From assembly GCA_037176885.1 (NCBI GenBank), contig JAWWNJ010000048.1, positions 992,001 to 1,056,000 of the forward strand: a DNA stretch of 64,000 nucleotides, read 5' to 3'. Position 1 is the first letter of the stretch. Each line of letters opens with the position of its first letter. This stretch comes from Favolaschia claudopus. Taxonomy: Eukaryota > Basidiomycota > Agaricomycetes > Agaricales > Mycenaceae. This document shows positions 23,132 to 34,523 of this stretch, piece by piece. Below the pieces are notes generated by a model. It worked only from the letters and a program-made list of their open reading frames with translations. It ran no database searches and was not told where the DNA came from. The position numbers and the translations under genes were made by a program.

Positions 23132-23926
23132 ATGAAGTTCCTCGCCACCCTCTTCGCCTTGATGGCCATCGCCTCCGTCACCGCTGCCCCCACCAAAATC
23201 GACTCAGGCAAAGCTAGCGTGAAGGGTCTCGCCGCCTCCAAAGCCGCCAAAGCCAAAGCGGCAAAAGGCAAAGGTTCCAAGGCCTCCTCCTCTGTCAACA
23301 ACGCAAACTCCACCGCGACTGTCGACAACTCAGCAGCGAACAATGCTTCATCGACCTCCACCGCCGCCTCGGCGACACGCACCCGCGTTTGCGACCAAGG
23401 CGACCAATCCCTCGCGGCGGGTCTGCAAGCCGCTGTGATCATCGGCCTGGGCCAGCAAGCCGCCGTGCAAACGTTGCAGAACGCGACCGCCGCTGCGGAT
23501 TTTGCTGACGGGCAGACGCGGCTGCAGCAGTTCGTTGACAGTGCGTCTTGTCTCTTTACCAATCCAGTTATATTCTAACGCATTGTTGTGTAGCCATGGC
23601 CCTGCAACTACAAATGGCCACGACGATTGCCGACGACGGTAGCTTCGCGCAGACTCAGCTCAAACTCGTATGCATCCAACTCTTTTCTTTATTGAATTCT
23701 TCAACTCACCTCGTGGTCATTCTCTCTCCTTCCTCTGTAGCTCGCTACTTCCCAGACGGCACAAACAACCCTCGTGAAAGGGCTCGCTGGCGGTGATGTC
23801 AAGACGTCCGCAAACACACTTACGCAGCTCGCCCAGAGCTTCTTGGATAGCACTAACAATGCTCAAGATGGGGCATCCCAGGCGTTGATTGACTGCTTCT
23901 TGCCTCTGAACGTGGTCTCTGGTTGA
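23132..23926 (+). CDS. Small secreted alanine-rich protein
   Basis: Three exons, 23132-23540, 23594-23667 and 23741-23926, give 222 residues. A clear signal peptide (MKFLATLFALMAIASVTAAP) is followed by a Lys/Ala-rich then Ser/Asn/Thr-rich low-complexity segment up to about residue 88. The remaining 130 residues are predicted helical, bounded by the only two cysteines (RVCDQG and ALIDCF), which could form one disulphide. This architecture is seen in basidiomycete small secreted proteins of unknown function. The long leader and strong TATA suggest high, regulated expression. Confidence 0.85.
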
Positions 23927-24281
23927 TTTCGTTGCGCGAGACAGACTAGGATCCTCCAATTTTCGTCGGACTTTTTCGTATTTTCAAGGACCGATTTTTT
24001 TCGAATGTGATGGTAGTATACCCGAGAGAATTACATGTACGCGTCTGGCTCGGAACGTATGAGATGGTTGAACTACATCGTCGCATCTTTTCCGACGATT
24101 CCTGGAAAGGAAACTTGAAAAAAGCTGTCAACACCTGTGCACCGCTTTATGACTCATCTTGCGCTCAGTGTGGACCCAACACCCATCGGATCCGGTTGCG
24201 ACTCACGCAGCAGCCGCTGTAAAAACGTATAAAGCTGCGTTCCCCTTACTTGCCCTCCACTCTTGCTCCACTCACTACAGT
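23927..24281. other. Intergenic region with TATA box at 24228
   Basis: 3' flank of the secreted protein and promoter of the DUF4139 gene. TATAAAG at 24228-24234 is 54 bp upstream of the next start codon. Confidence 0.55.
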
Positions 24282-26479
24282 ATGCCCGCCTCGTTGAAAT
24301 TCTCCGCTCGCGAAAACCGTGTGTTCAACGTATTCAATTCTGTACAAGACTTCCTGACCATCTACTGTAATAGCTATCAAGTCTGTGACTGTTTACAAGT
24401 CGCGCAAAGCAGAGGTTGTTCGTATCTTTTCGCTCGACCTGAAGGTAGCTTGTTCAATATTTTTCTTTACCTCACTGTATTCAATCTACATCCTTGAATC
24501 GAGTCCGGGAATACCAAAATCGAGATAACTGAGCTGCCAAGCTGCATTGACACTCAATCTGTCCGAGTTTCTGGACTCGGTGACGCTAGGCTCTATGATG
24601 TTGTGTGCAAGACTCACGACACACCCGAATCCAAATTCACCACCAAGTATTCTGAGGCAATGCGGTTGTTGAAAGCTCAGAAAGTTGCCTTGGAGGGAGA
24701 GAAGCGTGTCAGAGATCACGAATCTGACCTTCTTGTGAGTTACGCGAAGACGCTCAAGGGCGAGCATGTCTCCCCCACTCAGATGGGCGAATTTCTTGCG
24801 AGCTTTGTTGAGCAAGGGCGCAAGAATCTGGAGGCTGTCGCAGAACTTGACGAGAAGATTGTCGTGCTTGACCGCAAGATTGAAGCTGAGCAGCGCAAGG
24901 AAGCTTCAAAGAAGGGAGAATCTAGTGGAGAGGTCTCTATCGTTGTAGGAACGGACTCGGCTGCGCATGTCGACATCAAGCTCACATACAGTGCGTATCA
25001 GATTTCATCCTATCTTGTGAATGCTTACATCAACATTACAGTCGTCACCAACGCGTCCTGGGAGAGCACCTACGAACTCCATGCCGCCACAGAGAACGGA
25101 AAGCCATCCTCGTCAGTTGCTCTTCAATATCGTGCGCGCATCATGCAAAGCACCGGTGAGGACTGGACCGATACAGCGCTGACACTGAGCACTGTCGCCG
25201 CCTCCACGATCGCAAAGAGTATTCCCTGGCTCAATGCCATCAAGATCAAGCCCCAGAGCCATGTTATTCGCCCCCAAGGCGGAGCTTTATTCGGCCAGAA
25301 GGGCGCCCCCCTCAATAACAACACCAACATGTTCAACGGCAACAATGTCTTTGGACAACATATGCAGTTGCAACAGCATCAAATGCAACAGCAGCAGGGG
25401 GCCGTGCCTTTTGGCAGCGCCTCCCAGCCTCAGGCTAGCACCTTTGGTGCTTTCTTCGGCAGCTCCTCCCAGCCCCAGCAGGCCCCGCAGCAGTCGATTT
25501 TCGGGGCCTCAGCCCAAACTCAAGCACCGCGTTTCGGTTTCTCCGCGCCTGCGCCAGCTGCCGGAACTGGGCTTTTCGGCGCCCCTCCTGCCCAGCCCGT
25601 CACGACCGACGCCCTCGCTCCTGGCGCTGAGGCGCCAGAACTAGACTCCGAAGATTTCGAGGACATTGCCGTTCCCAATGCCATGGCTGGGCCCACCACC
25701 ATCGTCACCGAGACACCCCTCGCCATCTCGTACGCCGTCGAAGGAGCTACAACTGTCCCAAGCGACGGTACTGTCCATCAAGTGTCCATCGCGGTTTTAC
25801 CCTTCGAAGCCAAGATCTCGCACATCTGCACCCCGCGCGTGGACCCGCGTGTCTATCTTCAGTGCCACGTCAAGAACACGAGCGAGTACCGACTGCTCCC
25901 CGGCCCCGTCAGCGTCGTGCTCAACGACAGCTTCGTTTCGAAGACCTCGATCAACGTACGTCTTTACGCATCTCTCACTTCTTTTGCTCACCGGCAGATT
26001 ACCAGGAAATCAACACCGGCGACACCTTCACCTGCACCCTCGGTGACGACGTCGCCACTAAAGTCACCTACGCCCGCTCCTCTAAAACCGTCACCTCCCA
26101 AGGCGGCTCCTTCCAAGAAGTCTTCAACACCACCACGTACAACACCAAAATCACCATCCACAATAAACATCCCTTCGCCCTTACGGATCTCGTCGTGCGC
26201 GATATCATACCGACGTGTGACGACAAGCGCGCGAAGGTGTTGTTGCGCAAGCCTGAGGGGCTGGCGGATGCCAAGGATGGGCAGGTAGTGAAGGTCGGGC
26301 AGGCGGGGTTGAAGGTCATGTGGGGCAAGACGGCAGATGGACGGTCGGGAGAGAAAGATGGGAGGTTTGAGTGGGCTTGGAATGTCGAGGGCGGGGCGAA
26401 GGCTGTGCTGGAAGCTGAATGGGAGCTCAAGGCGCCCACGGACGTTGCTTGGGTCGAGTCGGTGCCCGTCGTCGTCTAA
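24282..26479 (+). CDS. DUF4139/DUF4140 family protein with FG-rich insert
   Basis: Five exons: 24282-24318, 24374-24444, 24504-24990, 25042-25955 and 26006-26479, total 1983 nt (660 residues). The N-terminal part (1-100) has the DUF4140 pattern SVTVYKSRKAEVVR and VSGLGDARLYDV. A coiled-coil follows at about 110-185. The DUF4139 part begins with YIVTNASWESTYEL and ends in a beta-rich domain (TGDTFTCTLG, HNKHPFALTDLVVRD). The family is related to bacterial MuiA-like proteins; its function in fungi is unknown. Between the two halves of DUF4139 (about residues 325-440) sits a Gln-rich insert with five or six FG motifs (LFG, TFGAFFG, IFG, RFGF, GLFG), resembling FG-nucleoporin sequence. The first donor (GTGTGT at 24319) was chosen because it alone restores phase. 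Confidence 0.85.
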
Positions 26480-26574
26480 GGGTTTCGCATCATCGTATCA
26501 TTTGCTGGGGACGTTTACTGTTACACCTAGTTGTACATCATATTGTATGGAGAAGGGGTTCTGACAATGTAACA

Positions 26575-29010
26575 TCATACAATACCATCGCTTCGAATAG
26601 CGCATTGACCGAAATCCTAGTCGAATAAGTTCAGCGAGAGGAAAGGTAGGACGGTGATCTTTGTTTACCTGCTTGGTGAATCCCTCAGGTTTGGGTAAGA
26701 TGTCCTAGCGGACTGGTGTCAACACGAGAAGCTGAGATGACAGTGTCGACATACATGAGTGAAGATTCCTGTAGGAATTGCCAGAGTCACGCAGGCGTTG
26801 GGGGAGTCCTGATGACAGCGTCAGAGTCGCGAATGGAAGGTCAAAAAGTTCGACCTACCACCAAAGCTCCGACATGGCTTTCAATAGGGGCCGCCGAAAG
26901 TAGGAGATCTGCCAAAACATCAACGAACGTATATATGGAAGCAAGACAAAACTAACAAGCCTGCTCTCGAGCTGATAGCGCAGGGTCAGGAAACAGTGGC
27001 GAGATGTATGAGTCACGACATACTGTAACCAATCTATTTCACTTGCGAGTCAATATAGGAAGACGCTGTGGAATATGGGCTATACTTTACGGAGGTACGA
27101 AATTGCATTCAACGCAGCCTGCTTGTAAGCTACTGTTCTGCAAGGCAAGTGAATGATCTGAAACGGCGGGACAAAGATTCGCGTACGCATCCATATTGTA
27201 TTGCTTGCCATCTCCGTCTACGGATCGTCAAGAACAAGGTACGCTGAGGCACACCGTACGCACGATAGTCAACACTAATTCCTTCGAAGATGACCTGGAA
27301 GGGCTCAGCATCCATTGAGAGCTTTTATACCGCAATCAGATTCACTTTGGCCGAGTAAAGAGGGTCGATAGGCGAAGGCAAGAAGATCGGCTGCTTCAAC
27401 GCGAACTTCTCGATGCCGTCTTTGATGATGCTGGTACTGAAGGTGATTATTCCGGCCTACAATTGATTCTCAGGTTAGGCGAAAAGGTACTCTGGAGCAT
27501 ACAGACCATTTCGATGGCGCCACAGAACGAAAGCTACAAAGGGGGTCAGCGTCAGAACAGAAGAACGCAAGGCACCTCTACCTCTCCCTGACATACAATC
27601 AGTAAACAGTTTAGGCCATAGCAACATTAGACGCACATCTCCTTGCGAGAAATGAAGGTCCCCAACAGACAGATTCGCGCCCTTGACAAAAACAGGGAAG
27701 TAGCAACGCGAGCCCTTCGATAGGTTCTTGATCTACGACGAGAATCAGAAGGGGTGAACCATCTATACTAACCATACGTACATCACAGTTTCCGCCATGC
27801 TCACGCCCAGGAATCGTGCGCGCCCCCTCTTCAGCGATCTTCTGCTTGATTGAGGCGTCGAGCTCTTGTCCAACGTAGGCGCCAACCGGGTTCGGCGCAA
27901 AGGCCACCGCTGGAACAGCGTCAGGGTGTTGGGCAATCAACTCGCCCTCGCGCTTGTTCCACGTTGCGAGAAGTTCGGGGGATGGTGCTGTACCAATCAG
28001 CCCCGGATGCGAGACACCGGCGAAGCGGACGCCCGGGATATGGCGGGACGTAGCATAAATTCCTATACGACAAGTCAGTATTGACCGTCGGAATGGATCA
28101 ATCCGGACGTGGAACCTTGAAGGTCCCAGATCGCTTTCGCCGCCTTGCTGTCGAATTCCCGAGCTGCGGATGTGTCAGGTTATGAAGTCTGACCCAGGTA
28201 GGAACGAGTCTCGCCAAAAAGACCGCCACCGTTGGTCAGCTCGAAAATGCCCTGTATATTGTTCTGAATTGGCGATAATATCCGAGACAGGAACAACAGC
28301 GCACAGTGTATCCCCAAGGCATTTTCTCAAACGGGATCACGTCGAGAATGTCTACAACGAGACAATCCCCAGGTTCTGCACCCTCCACGGCAATAGGCCC
28401 AGAAAGGTTATGCACTTTCGACAGGTCGACATTCTTGATGTCATCGCTCGCTGTGCACTTGCATTGGCGTCAATACGGGGCATAGGAGCACACAACCCAC
28501 TGTCGTTGTTGCCAATTTGTGCACCGGTCCAATCTTTTCCCGAACATTACGTGGAAGGGGATGGATTCGATCGAATATGCGTACCAACGCATTCGATCTT
28601 GAATACCTGAAAAAGAAGTGGCTTGTGATGAGTAGAGCCCCGTTGATAAGATCAGTTCTTGCCTGCCCAGGTTTGACCGTAGCGAAGGCTGGGATGTCGG
28701 GGCTAGGAATGATTTGTCGCGTGCTCGAACCAACGGCCTTATACTCACTGCCAACGATTGTGGATTCCCTGGAAACGTCTTCGTCGACATTTGTTGAGGC
28801 ATGAATTGCGCGAATCTTACTTACCTTTTGTTGGTCCGCAGGACTTGGCCCATTTTGTGAGATAAGCACTCATACTCGATCCACACAAACAGCGGCTCAC
28901 ACGAAAGGATCGACCTAGGTTTCAGCATCAGAGAACGAACAAAGATTGAAACACAAAATACACACCTGAATCAGAGTAGGATGAGGAACACTATTAGCCT
29001 GCGTCGCCAT
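26575..29010 (-). CDS. Formamidase/acetamidase family amidohydrolase in 24 exons
   Basis: Reconstructed as 24 exons of 1257 nt in total (418 residues). Exon starts are 29010, 28914, 28843, 28768, 28702, 28606, 28533, 28450, 28251, 28163, 28062, 27732, 27587, 27533, 27456, 27294, 27217, 27137, 27033, 26971, 26908, 26808, 26704 and 26616. Every junction preserves phase and family sequence: HNRWHPDIP, VDWTGAQIGNND, GVSHPGLIGTAPS, PGREHGGNCDIKNL, GDLHFSQGDGELSFCGAIEM and LSAAPIESHVG. The enzyme hydrolyses formamide or short amides to ammonia and the acid, usually in the cytosol for nitrogen scavenging. Micro-exons are 6 nt (27587-27582), 10, 14 and 15 nt. One intron (28662-28607) is GC-AG with an AG/GCAAGA donor. 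The start exon and last exon are less certain. It converges with the DUF4139 gene, stops 95 bp apart. Confidence 0.9.
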
Positions 29011-29404
29011 GAAGTCCAAGAGAGAGTTCCGAACGCCTGAGAAAGTAAACGTTACCGTAGATAAGAAGAACGGGTGCGAGCAACACTTGAATGATAAACG
29101 TCCTTCTTCTAGGCTGGATAATTCCCAAGCTCTGAAAGTTAGTGCGTCACGGGTTCGTGCTATACCACTCAAATCGGTGAGAAACTTCGCGCGCAGCAAT
29201 CTATGAGCCGTATTAAGTCCCAGACCCACATGCATATAGCAGGAGCAGGGAGCGAATATCCATATGTCTGTTAGTACAACGAGCATAGCGGTACAAACAT
29301 CACAAGAAAGAATCGCAGCCGCATCCGCGTCTTTCTGCCCGCTCGTCCCTCGTCCCTCATCTCCCCCAATAAAAATTATAAAAGCTTTGTCGTCAATCTA
29401 AGGT
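29011..29404. other. Intergenic region
   Basis: Promoter of the minus-strand formamidase and 3' flank of the TPR gene. No gene or TATA box clearly seen. Confidence 0.45.
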
Positions 29405-31495
29405 TTAACATGACTCGGCCCGCTTGACGACATAGCGGTCCCAGCTCGGCAGCATCACCGAAAACGCGCCTCCAGCAGCACCAGTGTCAAGCCGCATCGC
29501 CTCGAGCATCTTGAGCATCTCCGCCTCAAGCGCCTGCTCCTTTTCACGGCGCGTGGCTGCAGCAATGCCCAACTCCGCTGCGTTGCTTGTGCCCTTTCCT
29601 TTGCCCTTGCTGCTGCTGCTGCCGTCGTGATGGTGGTGATGGTGATGGTGCCCGTTACAAGCATGCCCATGCGAATGCGAATGTGTTGTGTGCTGGTGGC
29701 CGTGGCCGTGGTGGTGATGACACACTTGCGCGCTGTCGCCTGGAGCGGGGGCTGGTACGATCACGATTCGCAGCTTGCGGTCGTCTGCACGTGTGCGCGG
29801 AAAGGGGAGTGGTTTTGGTAATTTGGGTTTTCCTATTCCGAGGCGTTCATGTAGTAGCTCTTGTCGTGATTTAGAGGCGTCGGCTCCGGTATTGGACGAA
29901 GACGATGTGGAGGAGGCAAAGGTGGTGGCGGAGGAAGTAGGGCTTGGCGGAAGGAGGGTAAGTAATTCTTGAATCGCTTCTGCGTTGGTGGGCTGAAGTT
30001 TGAGAACGGCGCGAAGATCTATAGTCATGGAGGCATTAATGATGAGCGAATACAAAGGGTGGAAAAGGTACCCCGAATGGCCTCGTCGTTGCGACCAAGC
30101 ATCTTTCGGGCTCGCGCACGGCGGAAGTAGCCTTTCCCGCTACGATGTTGGGCGAGAGCTTTGGTACAGGCAGCTTCAGCTTCCATCCAGCTATATTAGG
30201 GGACATGATCAGATACAAAAAGTAGCGGCTATATACAACATACCTGCTGAGCTTGAGATACGCTGCGGCCAGATTAAGCTGATAATGAGGGAGTTCAGGC
30301 TCAATCTGGTGGGCTGCCTCATAGTGCTTCACGGCCTCCGGGTAATCTCCTTTGCGAAATGCGACGTTGCCCTAGCGAACAGTCAATCGCTTGTCACGAA
30401 GACAATGCACCACACACCTCCTCTTTTTCTCGCTCAGCCCGTATGAACCGCCATTCCATGAGCTCCCCAATCGTCATCTCGTTCTCGGCACCTTCTTCGG
30501 GTTCCTCTGGATCCATACCCCCAAAATCGAGGCCAATTTCCCAGATGTCTTCTTCCTCCTCGGTCTCCCATCCATAAATGCCGCTACCACGACCATCCCA
30601 CTCTCTCTGCTTCCCAAGCCGCACGCCGCTCTCCTCCTCGTCCTCGCGCACTGTCCGCTCACACACCTCGCCCAGGTGATCCGTAGAGCACCCGCAATCA
30701 CACCACTTGGTCGTCAGCTTCTCGCGAAGCACCATCCCGTACCCGCGAACATCAAACTCGCGTGCGACGCGCCACAGCGTCTGCGAGAGCTTCTCGTAGC
30801 CGAGGCGCACCTTCGCGTGCCAATCCGGTCCCCACTCCGCCGTGCGCGAAGCCGCGTACTTGAGCTCGCACGCCTCCTCCAAAGCGTCCTGCCCCTCCTG
30901 CAGCGACCCTAAATGCGGGGGCTTCGCAAACGCTGCAGGCGGCAGCGCTTCGAGCGTGTCAAGGTGCGTCCTGAGGGCATCATAGTGGGGCAAAAGCCGC
31001 ATAGAGTGCAGACCGCGCTTTTTGCAGATGGTGATGTTGTTCGAGAGGGCCTGCCGGTGGCAGGCATCAGCACACGTCGCAACGCGGCGGAGGGCAACAT
31101 ACAAAGTGTCTGAGAGCGGTGTAGGACCAGAGAACACTCTTGGTCGCGACGCGCTCGCCGGCTTGGCGCATGTCCATGCTGATTGCGGAGCGGAAGAAGT
31201 CCTTGATTTCGTCGGCGTCGGCGTTGTAGGCTATCCAGCCTGGGCCGGCTAACGCGGCGCAGCGCATGACGAAGGTTGGGAGGTGGACGAGGGCTATGCT
31301 GTAGAGGCGCGTGGAAAACAGCCGAGCAATATCTTGCTCGTAGCGAAGAAGTAAAAGCCGAGCAATAGCGCGTTCGAGCTGTGAGACGGCTGTCATTGCT
31401 TGAGATATACCTCGGTCTGCGTGTGGGTTGGGTGACCGAGACTGATGCGAGTTCTTCCCGTTCGGAGACTTCTTGAGAGCACCAGCAGCCGACAT
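29405..31495 (-). CDS. TPR protein with histidine-rich tail
   Basis: Supported exons at the 3' side are 30371-30244, 30190-30072 and 30018-29405. They encode tandem TPR units (GNVAFRKGDYPEAVKHYEAA, KGYFRRARARKMLG, DLRAVLKLQPTNAEAI) of the kind that bind chaperones or partner peptides. The 5' part runs 31495-30418 and includes a Cys-containing segment (KWCDCGCSTDH) and an acidic stretch. Within it two frames meet near 31110-31140. The frame from MSAAGALKK must shift to the frame of YVALRRVATCAD. A 28-nt intron (GTGTTC...CTCTCAG) would restore phase, or there is an indel. After the TPRs comes a segment of about 35 residues, over half histidine with Gly, Ser and Thr, a possible metal-binding tail. 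Overall function is unknown. Confidence 0.7.
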
Positions 31496-32435
31496 TTTTT
31501 TAACATGAGAATATTTGGCGGGCATGGCGGTTTTATGCAAGTAATTTAGATACTTTGGACACGTTATGCGCCGCACTTTTTGAAGTCCACGTCACCCCAG
31601 TACAGAACCTCGGCCGTGCTTGCGATAGAACGCGTAGGGAACGTCGCCTAGACCTCGACGCAAGACCAGATCGCTCTACAGCAGTCGTGTCACAGTCTCA
31701 CAAGGATTTTTGACCAATTGTGATGAGTTTTTCGGCAGGCGTGTGTTGGGTAGAAGTGAAGATCCAAGTGAGCCCCAGTCAGAGCCTGCGAAGCGACGAA
31801 ACTCACTAGCTTCCAGCGAAAGAGTTGCGATTCTGCGAAGGGGTGGGCCAAGCGAGGAGGACTTTGATCCAGGTCCAACCAAACACGACCCTCAATCTAA
31901 ACCTTAACCTTACGGTAACCTTCATGTTGCACGCAGCAAGCACGCAGGCTTAATGCTCGTTGTTTTCGTGCGGCCACTCATACTCGAAGAATCAAGCGCT
32001 CTGGCTGTTCGAGGAAATCCTTACAATCTCTCTGGCAGTAGAAAATTCAAGTCAAAGCAAAAGTCAAATTACGTGCAAATCACAAAGAATCATGATCGCA
32101 ATTCACCAAGTTTCCACGCTGGTGTCGCGTGGAAGGCCCGGGAGACTCACTGCTGCTCTTTACGACTCTCGAATGCATATGAGGGCGTGCATTGCATATT
32201 CAAAGGTCCTCGATGAAAGCATACCACGGTCTGATAGTAACGGGACTCTGACTTGGCAGTCCAAAACTCCAACCGCTTCGAATGGACGAGTTTCCCTACA
32301 AGAAACAATACTCCGAGCCCCTGCAAGTCTGTTTTGAAGCATTAAACGAATGTGTGGGTGTATTATTCTAATCAAAACAACAATCTCAGAACGCGAACCA
32401 ACAATCCAAATACCCAACTTTTTTGCTTTGCGTGT
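31496..32435. other. Gene-free stretch
   Basis: About 940 bp with only short unsupported ORFs in either strand (for example 31710-31907). It includes the promoter of the TPR gene and 3' flank of the secreted protein gene. Confidence 0.5.
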
Positions 32436-32884
32436 TCAAAGATAATAATTGACGGACACGACGCCGTCGTCGAGAGGCGCAAGAACCTTGAACGCCCCAG
32501 AAGTCAAGTCGATTTGGTTGGAATCGCATCCCGGGCAGAGGTCCGCGACCTCCACGACAATACCCTCGCCGTTGTCTGCACCGGAAGTCAAGACGTTGAA
32601 TGGAAGAGATCGTACAGCTGGAAAAACATACGTTCGACCGTGAACGTCTTTCCGCAATGTTCACCGTTTCCATATTGCGCAGACGACAACGCGACTTTGT
32701 GGTCCGAATTTTGGATGCGCTGTCCACATGCGCCGTACCCGTTGTTGGGCTCAAAGTACGTCGCTGAAAGCATTCAATCGACCATATTCCTGAAAAACAG
32801 AATTCTCAGCCCACCTTTGCCCTTGGTCGCAACAACAGTTGCGACAAAAACAGCAACAGCAGCAATTGACTTGACGAAATGCAT
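32436..32884 (-). CDS. Secreted RlpA-like double-psi beta-barrel protein
   Basis: Three exons, 32884-32815, 32763-32632 and 32575-32436, total 342 nt (113 residues). A signal peptide (MHFVKSIAAVAVFVATVVA) precedes a compact domain. The domain starts ATYFEPNNGYGACG and has the paired elements NGEHCGKTF and VVEVADLCPGC, ending in DLTSGAFKVLA. This is the double-psi beta-barrel layout shared by RlpA-like, barwin and expansin domain-5-like proteins. Such small secreted fungal proteins are thought to act at cell walls or in plant interaction; no catalytic activity is implied. Four cysteines fit two disulphides. Confidence 0.88.
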
Positions 32885-32996
32885 TTTTGTTAACAGAAAA
32901 AAGAACGTGGGTGGGTGGAAAAGAATGTAAGATAGAGGAGAGAGTAGATGTTGTGCCAACGAGTGGGACTGACCCTCCACATTCCCTCTAGACGGG

Positions 32997-33004
32997 CTTT
33001 TATA
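32997..33004 (-). promoter_or_regulatory. TATA box of the double-psi-barrel gene
   Basis: TATAAAAG on the minus strand, 113 bp upstream of the start codon at 32884. Confidence 0.65.
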
Positions 33005-33914
33005 CCGCCTCAGCTATTTTAGGATCAGACCGCCGAACGAGACTTGCTACTCGGCACCGGCCGCCAAGTTCACATCTTCGGGTTTGAAGAATTTTTGGTC
33101 GCAGAATATAGTGGGTGTTTTCCCTCGCTCGGCAGGTAGGAAACGGAGTCAATCCGTCGGGACCAGCAAACGTCCGCGATATAATGGTCGTGGACGGAAA
33201 TTTTCCGCCGCCTGTCTAGACGGATGTTCTCGCCGGGGCATGTACGTTGAGAAATAATTCCGGAAACACCGAATCGCAACACGGGGACTTGGGCTTCGCT
33301 ACGGTTCGACCTTCACACCTATCCCTGTGCTGTTATGAGAGACCAATAAGTAACCTCTTTATATCCAGGCTAGGTGCAGTTTGAGAAAACAATTTGGTGA
33401 CTCTGAATCTAATCGCAAGACTGCTCAATGCGCTCCCACTGCCGCAAAATTCACATCAGCCATTAGCCCCGCATTGAAGTACAAACGATACCTGCGCCAA
33501 TAAATACGTTATGCCATCCTCCAAGGACTCGATGGTGGCTTCCCCATACCTTATACCTTGGTGATCGTTGACAGTTTCGCCGTGCTGTACTGTTCTCACT
33601 AAACCCGTCCGCTACCCTAGATCCATTCCTGTAATTCGCGTTGTACTTCCGTATAATCCATGTTTTTTCATCACCACGCTTAGGGATTGTGGCCTAAGTC
33701 AGATATGACCAGCCGTAGTAACACCTACTGCCTTGCTATGTAATTACGTCCAGCCCGCCGAATGACGACACTGATGGCGGCCAGCTATCGCTGCCATTAC
33801 CTTGTGCATACACATATCACCGCCTAGCGGTACCTGTCTCCTTTTTTACTGCTAACACTCTCTGCTGCTCGATTCATCCGCCAACGTCCACACTACTTCA
33901 CAGTGATATCTCAC
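33005..33914. other. Gene-free stretch up to the left satellite array
   Basis: About 0.9 kb without supported genes. Composition changes near 33690, approaching the 67-bp repeat array. The left boundary of the proposed mobile element should lie in the last 250 bp, but I could not see a clean terminal repeat. Confidence 0.45.
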
Positions 33915-34470
33915 TGCCGGCATCTGTGCAGTCTGATCCTCCCGCCGAAGACCAGCACATAATTTGCAGGCTGATCTACCCGTACGCTCGTCTGGCGGCG
34001 CGATTCCTCTGCTCACACTAAGCAACTGCACTGCGGCTGCATTTGACCGCCCAGCGTCTGCGCAGTCCGATCCTCCCGCCAAGGGCCAGCACATATTTTG
34101 CAGGTTGATCTACCTGCGCGCTCGTCTGGCGGCGCAATTCCTCTGCTCGTACTAAGCAACTGCACTGCGGCTGCATTTGACCGCCCAGCGTCTGCGCAGT
34201 CCGATCCTCCCGCCGAGGGCCAGCACATATTTTGCAGGCTGATCTACCCGTGCACTTGTCTGGCGGCACGATTCCTCTGCTCACCCTAAGCAACTGCACT
34301 GCGGCTGCATTTGACCGCCCAGCGTCTGCGCAGTCCGATCCTCCCGCCGAGGGCCAGCACATATTTTGCAGGTCGATCTACCCGCGCGCTCATCTGGCGA
34401 CTGGATCCTTCCGCTTACGCTTGCCTGCCAACTGCACTGCTCCTGGCACCCAGATCCTCCTGCAAACACG
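33915..34470 (+). repeat. Left array of 67-bp monomers in 134-bp dimers
   Basis: Two alternating 67-bp monomers. One begins AGCACATATTTTGCAGG, the other AGCAACTGCACTGCGG. Three full dimers plus degenerate ends are present. The second monomer carries CAGTCCGATCCTCCCGCC. Copies are over 90 percent alike in the middle. The array ends about 55 bp before the start codon of the Psf1-like gene. Confidence 0.92.
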
Positions 34471-34523
34471 ACTTGGCAAATTCAAGTCTTTTCTTCACGT
34501 GAGTCGCTTGCTTTATCATCGAC

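Noticed and set aside
27611..27940. 109-codon minus frame as a complete gene
   Set aside because: It is one formamidase exon read through its introns; the spliced frame matches the family.
33915..34470. CRISPR-like array
   Set aside because: The units are contiguous 67-bp monomers without unique spacers, in a eukaryotic genome.
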